From the NCBI RefSeq assembly GCF_029952525.1, contig NZ_JASAOF010000008.1:1-64000 (forward strand): a DNA stretch of 64,000 nt, given 5' to 3'. The position numbers and the translations under genes are program-made. Source of the DNA: Saccharopolyspora ipomoeae (GTDB lineage: Bacteria; Actinomycetota; Actinomycetes; Mycobacteriales; Pseudonocardiaceae). Position 1 is the stretch's first letter. Each line of letters opens with the position of its first letter. Shown piece after piece: positions 16,302-24,402 of this stretch. The notes beneath the pieces were generated by a model. That model saw only the letters and a program-made list of their open reading frames with translations, made no database searches and had not been told where the DNA came from.

Positions 16302-16877
16302 ATGTCGCCAGCTGGGATCGTGCTCGCCGCAGGGGCGGGACGGCGGTTCGGGATGCCGAAGGCCCTGGTCGAGCACCAGGGATCGTTGTTGGTCGACCGG
16401 GCCGCGCGGGTGCTCGCCGAGGGCGGGTGCGATCCGGTGGTCGTGGTGCTGGGGGCCGCTGCCGAGGAGGTCCGGGAGCGGGCCGAGCTCGCCGGGGTCA
16501 CCACCGCCTACAACCCGGAGTGGTCGACGGGCATGGGGTCGTCGCTGCGGACCGGGCTGGAGGCGTTGCGGGATTCCGACGCGCCTGCCGCGCTGATCCT
16601 GCCGGTCGACATGCCCGGCATCGGCCCGGAGGCCGTCCGCCGGGTCGCGGCGCTGACCGCTCCCGACGTCCTCGCGGCCGCCTCGCACGACGGGCGGCGC
16701 AGTCACCCCGTGTTGCTGGGACGCGAGCACTGGACCGGTGCAGCCGCCTCTGCGACGGGTGATGCGGGCGCTCGCGACTACCTCCGGAAACGCACGGTGA
16801 CGATGGTGTCGTGCGACGACATATCGGAGGGCTTTGATGTCGACCGGCCTGAAGATCTGGGCCGCCCTGCCACGTAG
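16302..16877 (+). CDS. mocA: MocA-type nucleotidyltransferase (Mo cofactor CTP transferase)
   Basis: 191 aa. The GlmU/MobA-like fold starts with the nucleotide loop GIVLAAGAGRRFGMPKAL (residues 5-22); WSTGMGSSLRTGL and ILPVDMPG are the family's substrate and metal motifs, and SHPVLL is the later signature. MocA adds CMP to molybdopterin to make the cytosine dinucleotide cofactor. That form is used by many bacterial xanthine dehydrogenases and aldehyde oxidoreductases, and the gene sits directly after such an operon. ATG at 16302, two bases into an overlapping GTG, with CGGGGGC upstream. A FAD or sugar nucleotidyltransferase is less likely. Confidence 0.85.
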   Translation: MSPAGIVLAAGAGRRFGMPKALVEHQGSLLVDRAARVLAEGGCDPVVVVLGAAAEEVRERAELAGVTTAYNPEWSTGMGSSLRTGLEALRDSDAPAALILPVDMPGIGPEAVRRVAALTAPDVLAAASHDGRRSHPVLLGREHWTGAAASATGDAGARDYLRKRTVTMVSCDDISEGFDVDRPEDLGRPAT

Positions 16878-16980
16878 AGTGCCAGGGCGACCGAGAGGCG
16901 CTGTTGAGAGCCGGTGCGCCTAGCATTGTCTTCCGGTCAAGAGCTCCAACGCCCGAGCAAAGTGGAGAGCGGAGGCATTC

Positions 16981-17280
16981 ATGGCTGGCGGTCATATCAC
17001 CGCGAACTACGTACCCCAGGGCGATGACTGGCAGATCATCGTCACGGATGGTGACGACAAGAAGACCGCGCGTGCGCCCGGCCTGATCGCCGCCCGGGAC
17101 CAGGCCGACCAGCTCATCGAGCAGCTCTCGCCCGGCAAGGCCGGTCGCGTGGTGATCCACCTGCTCGACGGCGACGGGTTCGCCTTCACCACCGCCTACC
17201 TGCAGGCCCGGCACGGCCTGTCCGACGAGGCCACCGACAGCGCGGCCCGCGCCGCCGTCGCCAACGCCCCCGCGCAGTAG
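16981..17280 (+). CDS. small hypothetical protein, DUF2188-like
   Basis: 99 aa. ATG at 16981 with GCGGAGG six bases upstream, a strong start. The W-Q-I-I-V...A-R-D-Q-A-D-Q-L-I...V-V-I-H-L-L-D-G-D-G pattern resembles the small DUF2188 domain (one strand with Trp, a helix, then a strand ending in H-x-x-D-G), although I cannot confirm it. Cytoplasmic, no Cys. A possible TAGCAT -10 lies upstream at about 16921. Function unknown. Confidence 0.75.
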   Translation: MAGGHITANYVPQGDDWQIIVTDGDDKKTARAPGLIAARDQADQLIEQLSPGKAGRVVIHLLDGDGFAFTTAYLQARHGLSDEATDSAARAAVANAPAQ

Positions 17281-17421
17281 TCCTCGGCAGCGGGCGCGGA
17301 GCCACCGCTCGGTGACTCTTCGCGACCCACCGATCACGTGCACAGGGGATGAACGCGCCGGGACCTTAGGATGGCTTCCGTGAACGCGCCGACCAGTAGT
17401 GCACTCCAGGAGGAAGCAGCG

Positions 17422-18024
17422 GTGGCCAGCCTCGAACCGAGCAGGCCGCCCGCCGGCCGGGGACGCCCGCGGGACGCCTCCCGCGACGCCGCGCTGCGCC
17501 AGGCCGCGATGGAGGTGCTGGCCCAGGTCGGCTACCGGGCCCTGACGATGGACGCCGTCGCCGCGCACGCGCGCGCGGGCAAGGCCACGATCTACCGCCG
17601 CTGGGACTCCAAGCTCGACCTGGTCATCGACACCTGCAACGAGCTGGTCCAGCGCCGCATCCCCGAACCCGACCTGGGGTCGGTGGCCGCCGACCTCGGC
17701 GAGTTCCTGCGCTCGTTCGCCACGCTGCTGACCGGCCCGGTCGGCAAGGCCGCCCAAGCCCTGGTCGGCGAGCTGCCGCACGAACCGGAGCTCGCGGTGA
17801 AGTTCCGCGAGTCGTTCCTGCTGCCGCAGCGCGACGTGCTGCGGCGGATCATGGAGCGCGGCGTGCAGCGCGGCGAGATCAGCCCGAACGCCCCGATCGA
17901 CACCGTCGGCGAGCTGGCCGGTGCGGGCCTGATCTACCGGCTGATGCTGGCCGACGAACCGCTGGACACCGGTTTCGTGGACCGCCTGCTCAACGAGGCC
18001 CTGCTGCCGCTGCTCAAGCGCTGA
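17422..18024 (+). CDS. TetR/AcrR family regulator
   Basis: 200 aa. N-terminal TetR helix-turn-helix: RDAALRQAAMEVLAQVGYRA, then MDAVAAHARAGKATIYRRW; the C-terminal ligand domain ends LLNEALLPLLKR and looks like the TetR_C_16/AcrR type. Start: GTG at 17422 has AGGAGG eight bases upstream. An ATG at 17371 is in frame but has no such site and would add a disordered serine-rich tail. It is followed 51 bp later by a MOSC protein gene on the same strand, which it might control; no palindrome is obvious upstream. Confidence 0.9.
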   Translation: MASLEPSRPPAGRGRPRDASRDAALRQAAMEVLAQVGYRALTMDAVAAHARAGKATIYRRWDSKLDLVIDTCNELVQRRIPEPDLGSVAADLGEFLRSFATLLTGPVGKAAQALVGELPHEPELAVKFRESFLLPQRDVLRRIMERGVQRGEISPNAPIDTVGELAGAGLIYRLMLADEPLDTGFVDRLLNEALLPLLKR

Positions 18025-18075
18025 GCCTCCGTTCGGCCGGTTAGGGTCGCAGGACGTCCCGGAGGGAGGTCGTTC

Positions 18076-18786
18076 GTGTCCGAGGTTGTTTCGCTCAGCC
18101 GCTGGCCGGTGAAGTCGCTGCGCGGCGAGCAGGTGACCGCCGCCCGCTTCGACGAGCGCGGCATGGCCGGTGACCGCGCCTACGCGCTGCTCGACGAGCG
18201 GCCGAACCGCGTCGGCAACATCGTCACGGTCCGGCAGAACCAGTCGCTGCTGTCCTGGTCGGCCCACTACGGCGACCAACCGGACCCGGTCGACTCACCG
18301 ACCCTGGTCGGACCGGAATCCCAGCAGCTCTCCTGGGACGACCCGGCGCTGACCGGCGAGCTCTCGAAGTCGCTGGACATCCCGGTGCGGCTGAACCCGG
18401 CCGACGGCCAGCAGGACCGGGGCCCGACGGTGCTGGTCACCTTCGAGCCCTCGCGACGAGGTCTGGGCGAGGAGCTGGGCGCCGACGTCGACCTGCGGCG
18501 GTTCCGGACGAACCTGCACGTCGAGGGAGACCTGCCGCCGTTCGCCGAGCAGGACTGGGAACCGGGCACGACGATCACCGTCGGCGACGTGGAGCTGGCC
18601 GTGACCGGCGAGCACTCCGGCCCGTGCATCCGCTGCGCGGTGCCGAGCTGGGACGCCGAGGGGCGGGAGCGCTGGCGGGAGCTGCAGGCTCACCTGATCC
18701 AGCGGCACGAGAACAAGTTCGGCGTGATCATGAGGGTGACCCGGCCGGGCACGGTCGCGGTGGGCGACGCCGTCGCGGCGGGGTGA
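18076..18786 (+). CDS. MOSC domain-containing protein
   Basis: 236 aa. The N-terminal MOSC_N-type beta-barrel starts LSRWPVKSLRGEQV and contains GDRAYALLD; the MOSC domain follows, with the invariant cysteine in SGPCIRCAV (Cys184, Cys187) and a late FGVIMRV strand. This family handles molybdopterin-bound or sulfur-carrying groups, as in YcbX and the amidoxime-reducing component. GTG at 18076 after GGAGGGAGGT. Its place within a few kb of Mo enzymes and MocA is suggestive only. The gene ends before a hairpin shared with the convergent DUF3618 gene. Confidence 0.9.
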   Translation: MSEVVSLSRWPVKSLRGEQVTAARFDERGMAGDRAYALLDERPNRVGNIVTVRQNQSLLSWSAHYGDQPDPVDSPTLVGPESQQLSWDDPALTGELSKSLDIPVRLNPADGQQDRGPTVLVTFEPSRRGLGEELGADVDLRRFRTNLHVEGDLPPFAEQDWEPGTTITVGDVELAVTGEHSGPCIRCAVPSWDAEGRERWRELQAHLIQRHENKFGVIMRVTRPGTVAVGDAVAAG

Positions 18787-18793
18787 GCGGGTT

Positions 18794-18833
18794 CCGTTGT
18801 CCTGGGGCCAGGTCCGAGACCCCAGAACAACGG
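18794..18833. terminator. bidirectional hairpin terminator
   Basis: 14-bp arms CCGTTGTCCTGGGG / CCCCAGAACAACGG (18794-18807 and 18820-18833), one mismatch, 12-nt loop, in the 51-bp gap between the convergent MOSC and DUF3618 genes. Confidence 0.75.
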
Positions 18834-18837
18834 CACC

Positions 18838-19059
18838 TCACTTGAACAGCTTGCGCACGACCACGACGGTGACCAGTGCGCCGACCCCGATCAGCGCGTA
18901 GCGCACCTTGGGGTCGTTCAGCTTCTCCTTGACGCTGGCCTTGCCTGCGTCGACGAACTTCTGCGGGTTCGCCTGCACGCTCAGCCGGTCCAGCGTGTCG
19001 GCCAGCGCGTCACGCGCCTGCTCGATGTCACGCTCGATGGCATCTTGATCACGGGCCAC
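18838..19059 (-). CDS. DUF3618 small membrane protein
   Basis: 73 aa. The N-terminal half has the DUF3618 pattern IERDIEQARDALADTLDRL, a helix predicted to be amphipathic, and the C terminus is one membrane helix (ALIGVGALVTVVVV) followed by RKLFK, so the helix probably faces the cytoplasm with its N-terminal part. Such proteins are common and uncharacterised in actinobacteria, often beside phage-shock-like or DUF1469 genes, absent here. ATG at 19059 with a GGAGGA site upstream. Confidence 0.88.
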   Translation of the reverse strand: MARDQDAIERDIEQARDALADTLDRLSVQANPQKFVDAGKASVKEKLNDPKVRYALIGVGALVTVVVVRKLFK

Positions 19060-19218
19060 GTGTCCTCCTCACGTTCACCTGGCTGCCCACACCGTAGTTC
19101 ACGGCGGATCACTCGACGCACGAGCCGCGCCCATGTCCCCTGCTCGGGTCTGGCGCACCGCCGAAAACATGATCGACACACGCGATACGCTGTGTCCACC
19201 GAGGCCCGCAGGGCCGCA

Positions 19219-19292
19219 GGGGCCGTAGCCCAATTGGCAGAGGCACTAGGTTTAGGTCCTAGACAGTGAGGGTTCGAGTCCCTCCGGCCCCA
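19219..19292 (+). tRNA. tRNA-Leu (anticodon UAG), short variable arm
   Basis: A complete 74-nt cloverleaf can be drawn: acceptor GGGGCCG/CGGCCCC, 3-bp D stem GCC/GGC with the D loop CAATTGGCAGA, anticodon stem CTAGG/CCTAG with loop TTTAGGT (anticodon TAG at 19253-19255), a 5-nt variable region ACAGT, and T arm GAGGG/CCCTC with TTCGAGT. Discriminator A; CCA is not encoded. The anticodon, discriminator and Leu-like D loop say leucine, yet leucine tRNAs normally have a long variable arm (class II), which is missing. It might therefore be a specialised tRNA-Leu or a tRNA-like gene. Confidence 0.85.
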
Positions 19293-19695
19293 CTCGGCTC
19301 GGGGTGAGGTGTGTTCACGGAACGCGCGAACCATCTCGCCTCGTTGTGTTGGTTGCGGGGGCCGAGCCCCCGCAGGCCCCCACGGTGCGGTGCTCGCTCT
19401 CCGTCGGCGCCTCGGTTTGCGCGGCGTTCCCGGCCTGCTCGCTGACCAGCACTTCGTCGGTGTTCGGACCGGCTCGAAGTCGATCCAGCGGAGGTCATCG
19501 TCGAGTCCGTCGGTTCCGGCCCGGTCCGTCCAGGGTCGACGTCCGTTTTGCCTGGTCGATTCGGACTGAAACCGCCTGTCGACGACTCCCTGCGGGACGG
19601 TCGTGACCACGCTGGCGCGCCACCGCGATCACGTCGGGTGGGGCGACTAGAGTCGGGAGAGCTCCGCCCGGGTCGATGTCTTCGGAGAGGTCTGC
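19293..19695. other. intergenic tRNA-Leu to dnaE
   Basis: 403 bp with no credible gene. It holds a perfect 8-bp hairpin GCGGGGGC/GCCCCCGC at 19355-19373, about 60 bp after the tRNA, a possible processing or termination signal. Nearer dnaE there is a TAGAGT at 19648-19653 that could be a -10 element for dnaE, giving a leader of about 35 nt; the -35 is not convincing. Confidence 0.5.
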
Positions 19696-22600
19696 GTGTC
19701 TGATCAGTTCGTTCACCTGCATGTGCACACCGAGTTCTCGATGCTCGACGGTGCTGCGAAACATGATGCGCTGTTCACCGAGGTCTCTCGGCTCGAACAG
19801 CCCGCGGTGGCGATGACGGACCACGGCAACATGTACGGGGCGCACTCCTTCTACACCAAGGCCACCAAGGCCGGGGTGAAGCCGATCATCGGCATCGAGG
19901 CCTACATCGCGCCGGAGAGCCGCTACCACAAGAAGCCGGTCTTCTGGGGTGAGCGGGCGCGCACCGGCAAGAAGGAAGTGGACGAGTACGGCGAGAGCGG
20001 CGACGTCTCCGGCGCCGGTGCCTACACGCACATGACGATGCTCGCGCAGAACTCGACCGGGCTGCGCAACCTGTTCAAGCTGTCCTCGCTGGCCAGCCTC
20101 CAGGGCTTCTTCCGCAAGCCACGGATGGACAAGGAGCTCATCGCCGAGCACTCCGAGGGCATCATCGCCACCTCCGGCTGCCTCGCGGGCGAGATCCTGA
20201 CCCGGCTGCGCCTGGGGCAGAAGCAGGAAGCGCTGCAGGCCGCCTCGGACTACAAGGACATCTTCGGGCCGGACCGCTTCTTCATCGAGGTCATGGACCA
20301 CGGGATCCAGATGGAGCGCAACATCCGGACCGAGCTGCTGGACCTCGCCAAGCAGCTGGACCTGCGGACGGTGGCGACCAACGACAGCCACTACGTCACC
20401 AACGACCAGGCCGGTCACCACGACGCGCTGCTGTGCCTGCAGACCCGCTCGATGATCGCCGACACCGACCGGTTCAAGTTCAACGGCGACGGCTACCACA
20501 TCAAGAGCTCCGAGGAGATGCGCGCGTACTGGGACGAGGAGGTCCCGGGCGCGGCCGACAGCACGCTGCTCATCACCGACATGGTCGAGGGCTACGAGGA
20601 GGCGTTCGCGCCGCACAACCGGATGCCGCAGGCCAAGGTCGAGGCCGGCCGCACCGACGTGGAGATGCTGCGCGACGAGGTCGAGTCGTTCATCCCGACC
20701 CGCTTCAAGGACGGCCAGTTCACCCAGGAGTACCGCGACCAGCTGGAGTGGGAGCTCAAGGTCATCACGGAGAAGGGCTACAGCTCCTACTTCCTGGTGG
20801 TCGGCGACATGATCCGCTGGGCCAAGAACAACGGCATCCGGGTGGGCCCGGGTCGTGGTTCGGCGGCGGGTGCGCTGCTGTCGTACGTGCTGCACATCAT
20901 CGACATCGACCCGCTGCAGCACGGGTTGCTGTTCGAGCGGTTCCTCAACCCGGAGCGCGACTCCCCGCCCGACATCGACATCGACTTCGACGAGCGCCAG
21001 CGCGAGCGGGTCATCCAGTACGCCAAGGAGAAGTACGGCGAGGAGTACTTCGCCAAGGTCATCACCTACGGCACGATTAAGACGAAGGCCGCGTTCAAGG
21101 ACGCCGCCCGCGTGCACATGGGGCAGGCGGGCTTCCAGCTCGCCGACCAGTTCTCCAAGGCGCTGCCCGCGCCGATCGCGGCGAAGGACATCCCGCTGTC
21201 GGGCATCGTCGATCCCGAGCACGAGCGCTACCCGGAAGCCGCCGAGGTCCGCTCGCTGATCGAGACCGATCCGCAGATCGGCAAGATCTTCGACACCGCC
21301 CGCGGCCTGGAGGGCCTGATCCGCAACGCGGGCGTGCACGCGTGCGCGCACATCATCTCGCGCGAACCGCTGCTGGACGTGCTGCCGCTGTGGAAGCGCG
21401 ACGACGGCGAGATCATCACCGGCTGGGACGGCCCGCAGTGCGAGGCCGTGGGCCTGCTCAAGATCGATATCCTGGGCCTGGTCAACATGACCACGATCGA
21501 CGACACCGTGCGGATGGTGAAGGCCAACCACGGCACCGAGGTCGAACCGCTGGACATCCCGCTGGACGACACCAAGACCTACGAGATGCTCGGCCGCGGC
21601 GAGTCCCTGGGAGTGTTCCAGCTTGAAGGTGGCGGCATGCAGTCGCTGCTCAAGCGCATGCAACCGACCCGGTTCGGCGACATCGTCGCCTGCGTGGCGC
21701 TGTACCGGCCGGGCCCGATGGACGTCAACGCGCACCTGGACTACGCGGACCGCAAGAACGGCAAGAAGCCGGTCGAGCCGATCCACCCGGAGCTGGACGA
21801 GCCGCTCAAGGACATCCTGGGCGAGACCTACGGTCTGATCGTCTACCAGGAGCAGATCATGGCGATCGCCCAGAAGGTCGCCGGGTACACGCTCGGACAA
21901 GCGGACCTGCTGCGGCGGGCGATGGGCAAGAAGAAGAAGGAGGTGATGGACGAGCAGTTCGCCAACTTCTCGGCGGGCATGCAGGAGCGCGGCTACTCGA
22001 AGGATGCGATCGAGCAGCTGTGGGCCACCGTCCTCCCCTTCGCCGGCTACGCGTTCAACAAGTCCCACGCCGCGGCGTACGGCCTGGTGACCTACTGGAC
22101 CGCCTACTTCAAGGCCCACTACCCGGCCGAATACATGGCCGCGCTGCTGACCGCGAACAGCAACAACAAGGACAAGACCGCGGTCTACCTGTCCGAGTGC
22201 CGCCGGATGAGCATCCAGGTGCTGCCGCCGGACGTGAACGAGTCGATGACCCAGCACACGGCCGTCGAGGGCCGCATCCGCTTCGGCATGGGCGCGATCC
22301 GCAACGTCGGCGCCAACGTCGTCGAGTCGGTCATCTCCTCGCGGGAGGAGAAGGGGAAGTTCTCGTCGTTCACCGACTTCCTCGACAAGATCGAGATCAC
22401 CGCCTGCAACAAGCGGGTCATCGAATCGCTGATCAAGGCGGGTGCGTTCGACTCGCTCGGCCACACCCGGATGGCGCTCAACGCCCACCACGAGGCCGCG
22501 GTGGACGCGGTGATCGGCCTCAAGCGGCAGCAGGCGATGGGTCAGTTCGACCTCTTCGGCGGCGACGACGCGGGGCCGTCCGAGGACACCTCGCCGCTGG

Positions 22601-23286
22601 CGCACCTGCAGTTCACCGACGAGGAGTGGCCGCGCAAGCAGCTGCTGGCCTACGAGCGCGAGATGCTGGGCCTGTACGTCTCGGCGCACCCGCTCGACGG
22701 CGCCGAGCGGCTCCTCGCGCCGTACCAGGACACCAGCATCGCCGAGCTCGTCGGCGGTGAGCGCGAGCCCAGCGGTTACGGCAGCAAGGAGCAGCAGCCC
22801 AAGATCGCCGGGATGATCTCCGGCATCCAGCGGCGGCTGAACAAGAACGGTCAGCCGTGGGCGATCGTGACCCTGGAGGACTTCGAGGCCAGCATCGAGG
22901 TGCTGTTCTTCCCGAAGTCCTACGAGATGTTCGCCGACTGCCTGGTCGAGGACAACGCGCTGGCGGTCAAGGGCCGGGTCAACGAGCGCGAGGGCGAGAT
23001 CAGCGTGTTCGCCTCCGACGCCGTGCCGATCGACATCACCGCCGCCGAGACCGATCCGGGCAGCGAACCGCCGCTGGTGCTGCGCGCGGACTCCCGGAAG
23101 CTCACCGAGGACGTGATCAGCGAGCTCAAGCAGACCTTCGCCGCGCACAAGGGCACCACCCCGGTGCACGTGCACCTCGGCAAGACCCGCCTGGAACTCC
23201 CGAAGTGGCCGGTCAACGTCTGCACCGAACTCGTCTCCGAGCTCAAGTCGGTCCGAGGAATCGCGGTCGAAAGAGCAGGCCGCTGA
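19696..23286 (+). CDS. dnaE: DNA polymerase III alpha subunit
   Basis: 1196 aa, full length for actinobacterial DnaE1, the replicative polymerase. PHP domain at the N terminus with the metal motif HLHVHTEFSMLDG (7-19) and MTDHGN; in mycobacterial DnaE1 this domain is the proofreading exonuclease. Palm catalytic aspartates in PDIDIDFDE (Asp426 and Asp428 region), GPGRGSAAGAL before it and LKIDILGL after it. A clamp-binding QFDLF lies at about residues 950-954, followed by the OB fold (KIAGMISGIQRRLNKNGQPW). GTG at 19696 with GGAGAGGT upstream. A 13-bp hairpin closes the transcript. Confidence 0.98.
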   Translation: MSDQFVHLHVHTEFSMLDGAAKHDALFTEVSRLEQPAVAMTDHGNMYGAHSFYTKATKAGVKPIIGIEAYIAPESRYHKKPVFWGERARTGKKEVDEYGESGDVSGAGAYTHMTMLAQNSTGLRNLFKLSSLASLQGFFRKPRMDKELIAEHSEGIIATSGCLAGEILTRLRLGQKQEALQAASDYKDIFGPDRFFIEVMDHGIQMERNIRTELLDLAKQLDLRTVATNDSHYVTNDQAGHHDALLCLQTRSMIADTDRFKFNGDGYHIKSSEEMRAYWDEEVPGAADSTLLITDMVEGYEEAFAPHNRMPQAKVEAGRTDVEMLRDEVESFIPTRFKDGQFTQEYRDQLEWELKVITEKGYSSYFLVVGDMIRWAKNNGIRVGPGRGSAAGALLSYVLHIIDIDPLQHGLLFERFLNPERDSPPDIDIDFDERQRERVIQYAKEKYGEEYFAKVITYGTIKTKAAFKDAARVHMGQAGFQLADQFSKALPAPIAAKDIPLSGIVDPEHERYPEAAEVRSLIETDPQIGKIFDTARGLEGLIRNAGVHACAHIISREPLLDVLPLWKRDDGEIITGWDGPQCEAVGLLKIDILGLVNMTTIDDTVRMVKANHGTEVEPLDIPLDDTKTYEMLGRGESLGVFQLEGGGMQSLLKRMQPTRFGDIVACVALYRPGPMDVNAHLDYADRKNGKKPVEPIHPELDEPLKDILGETYGLIVYQEQIMAIAQKVAGYTLGQADLLRRAMGKKKKEVMDEQFANFSAGMQERGYSKDAIEQLWATVLPFAGYAFNKSHAAAYGLVTYWTAYFKAHYPAEYMAALLTANSNNKDKTAVYLSECRRMSIQVLPPDVNESMTQHTAVEGRIRFGMGAIRNVGANVVESVISSREEKGKFSSFTDFLDKIEITACNKRVIESLIKAGAFDSLGHTRMALNAHHEAAVDAVIGLKRQQAMGQFDLFGGDDAGPSEDTSPLAHLQFTDEEWPRKQLLAYEREMLGLYVSAHPLDGAERLLAPYQDTSIAELVGGEREPSGYGSKEQQPKIAGMISGIQRRLNKNGQPWAIVTLEDFEASIEVLFFPKSYEMFADCLVEDNALAVKGRVNEREGEISVFASDAVPIDITAAETDPGSEPPLVLRADSRKLTEDVISELKQTFAAHKGTTPVHVHLGKTRLELPKWPVNVCTELVSELKSVRGIAVERAGR

Positions 23287-23289
23287 CAC

Positions 23290-23332
23290 CCGTGGTCCGG
23301 AGCCTCCAGCTCCGGACCGCTCCGGACCACGG
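23290..23332 (+). terminator. dnaE terminator hairpin
   Basis: Perfect 13-bp stem CCGTGGTCCGGAG / CTCCGGACCACGG (23290-23302 and 23320-23332), 17-nt loop, 3 bp after the dnaE stop. It is followed by a pyrimidine-rich but not T-only stretch. Confidence 0.7.
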
Positions 23333-23399
23333 ACTTCTCCGGCCCCTTCGCGCGGCTCCAAGACCGCCAACGCCAACCCGCTGACCAGCGCGTTATCAC

Positions 23400-23445
23400 T
23401 TCTGCAGACGCTTGACCATCAATTCTGCAGACGGTCGACCATCGC
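23400..23445. repeat. 23-bp tandem duplication
   Basis: TTCTGCAGACGCTTGACCAT recurs directly as TTCTGCAGACGGTCGACCAT (23400-23422 and 23423-23445). It lies between the dnaE terminator and the dispersed palindrome copy 2. No function is evident; the remaining gap between dnaE and the ABC ATPase gene holds no gene. Confidence 0.7.
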
Positions 23446-23506
23446 GTTTACGCGCTTGATCAACTATCGCGTTCGCATTCGGTCGGGTTTCGCGTTCGCG
23501 CTCAGC

Positions 23507-23580
23507 GGGGACAGTTTTTCCTCGAATCACCCATGATCAATGTCCGTTATGCCGGGACAGTTCTCACTAAAACTGTCCCC
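23507..23580. repeat. dispersed palindrome, copy 2 (type II)
   Basis: Outer arms GGGGACAGTTTT / AAAACTGTCCCC; inner arm sequences differ from type I (TCCTCGAAT on one side, TTCTCACT on the other). Core CCATGATCAATGTCCG is shared with all copies. Almost exactly the reverse complement of copy 6. It sits between dnaE and the convergent ABC ATPase gene, 15 bp from the latter's stop. Confidence 0.9.
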
Positions 23581-23595
23581 TGGTGACCACGAACC

Positions 23596-24402
23596 TCACG
23601 TACCGAGCGGCGAGAAGAACCCCTGCACGTAGAGATCCGGGAGAGTGCGGAGGCTCCCGGGAGAGCCGGCGGCGACGAGGTCGCCGTCGCGGAGGAAGAG
23701 CATGTGGTCGACGATGGCGAGGTCGAGCAGTTTCGGGACGTCGTGGGTGATCGCGAGGACCGCCGTTCCGGCATCGGCGCAGGTACGCAGGCTCTCCCAG
23801 ACCGCGTAGGCGGTGGCCGTGTCGAGTGAGGCGGTCGGTTCGTCCACGACCAGCAGTTTCGGGATCGGGAGGATCGCGGCCGCCAACGCGGCGCGCTGGA
23901 TCTGCCCGCTCGAATGCTGCTCCGGAAGCAGACTCAGCGCTTCAGCCGGGTACTGCGCTGCCGCGCAAGCCTTCTCGACGCTCCAACCCCCGTGCCGTTC
24001 GCGCAGCGCCCGCAGCTGCGAACCGACATCGGTGCCCGGATCGAAGGCGGTGACGCCTTCCTGCGGCAGGAATCCGATGGTCTTCCCGCGCAACCGCCGC
24101 CACTCACGCTGATCGACCACGGGCTCACCGTCGAGCAGCACGACCCCGGTGCGCTGCGCAGACGCAGGCAGCGACCCGGTCAAAGCAGCCGCGAGCATCG
24201 ACTTCCCACAACCCGACTCGCCGAGCAGCGCCGTCACCCGCCCTTCCGGCACGGCGAAGCTCACGGACCGGAGAACGGTCTCGCTCCACCGCCCGGTATC
24301 GACGTGAACCGTCACCCCGCGCAGCTCAGCGACCGCTCTCTCCCGATGCACGCACTCGACCATGACAGGCCCGATCGCGGAAATCACCCCGGGCTCGAAC
24401 AT
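23596..24402 (-). CDS. orphan ABC transporter ATPase (Dpp/Opp-like)
   Basis: 268 aa. One ABC domain: Walker A GESGCGKSM (61-69), Q-loop FLPQEG, Walker B LLVVDEPTASLD (183-194) and a late His switch in ITHD. The usual LSGGQ signature reads HSSGQIQR (163-170), so the first signature residues are altered. Overall it resembles DppD/DppF of peptide importers, but no permease or binding protein is adjacent and only one ATPase is present. The start is uncertain: ATG 24402 or ATG 24363, neither with a good ribosome site. It could serve a transporter encoded elsewhere or be a decaying remnant. Confidence 0.8.
   Translation of the reverse strand: MFEPGVISAIGPVMVECVHRERAVAELRGVTVHVDTGRWSETVLRSVSFAVPEGRVTALLGESGCGKSMLAAALTGSLPASAQRTGVVLLDGEPVVDQREWRRLRGKTIGFLPQEGVTAFDPGTDVGSQLRALRERHGGWSVEKACAAAQYPAEALSLLPEQHSSGQIQRAALAAAILPIPKLLVVDEPTASLDTATAYAVWESLRTCADAGTAVLAITHDVPKLLDLAIVDHMLFLRDGDLVAAGSPGSLRTLPDLYVQGFFSPLGT

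Noticed and set aside
19219..19292. The tRNA as an attachment site for an integrated element
   Set aside because: No integrase gene and no second copy of the tRNA 3' end was noticed in the window.
19495..23376. A 1293-codon open frame on the minus strand across dnaE
   Set aside because: It is the complement of an authentic, fully conserved dnaE gene; GC-rich third positions keep antisense frames open. Its translation is low-complexity V/L/R/H-rich with no motif.
23400..23445. Two 23-bp direct repeats as a possible CRISPR or attachment site
   Set aside because: Only two adjacent units without spacers, no cas genes and no integrase nearby; treated as a simple duplication.
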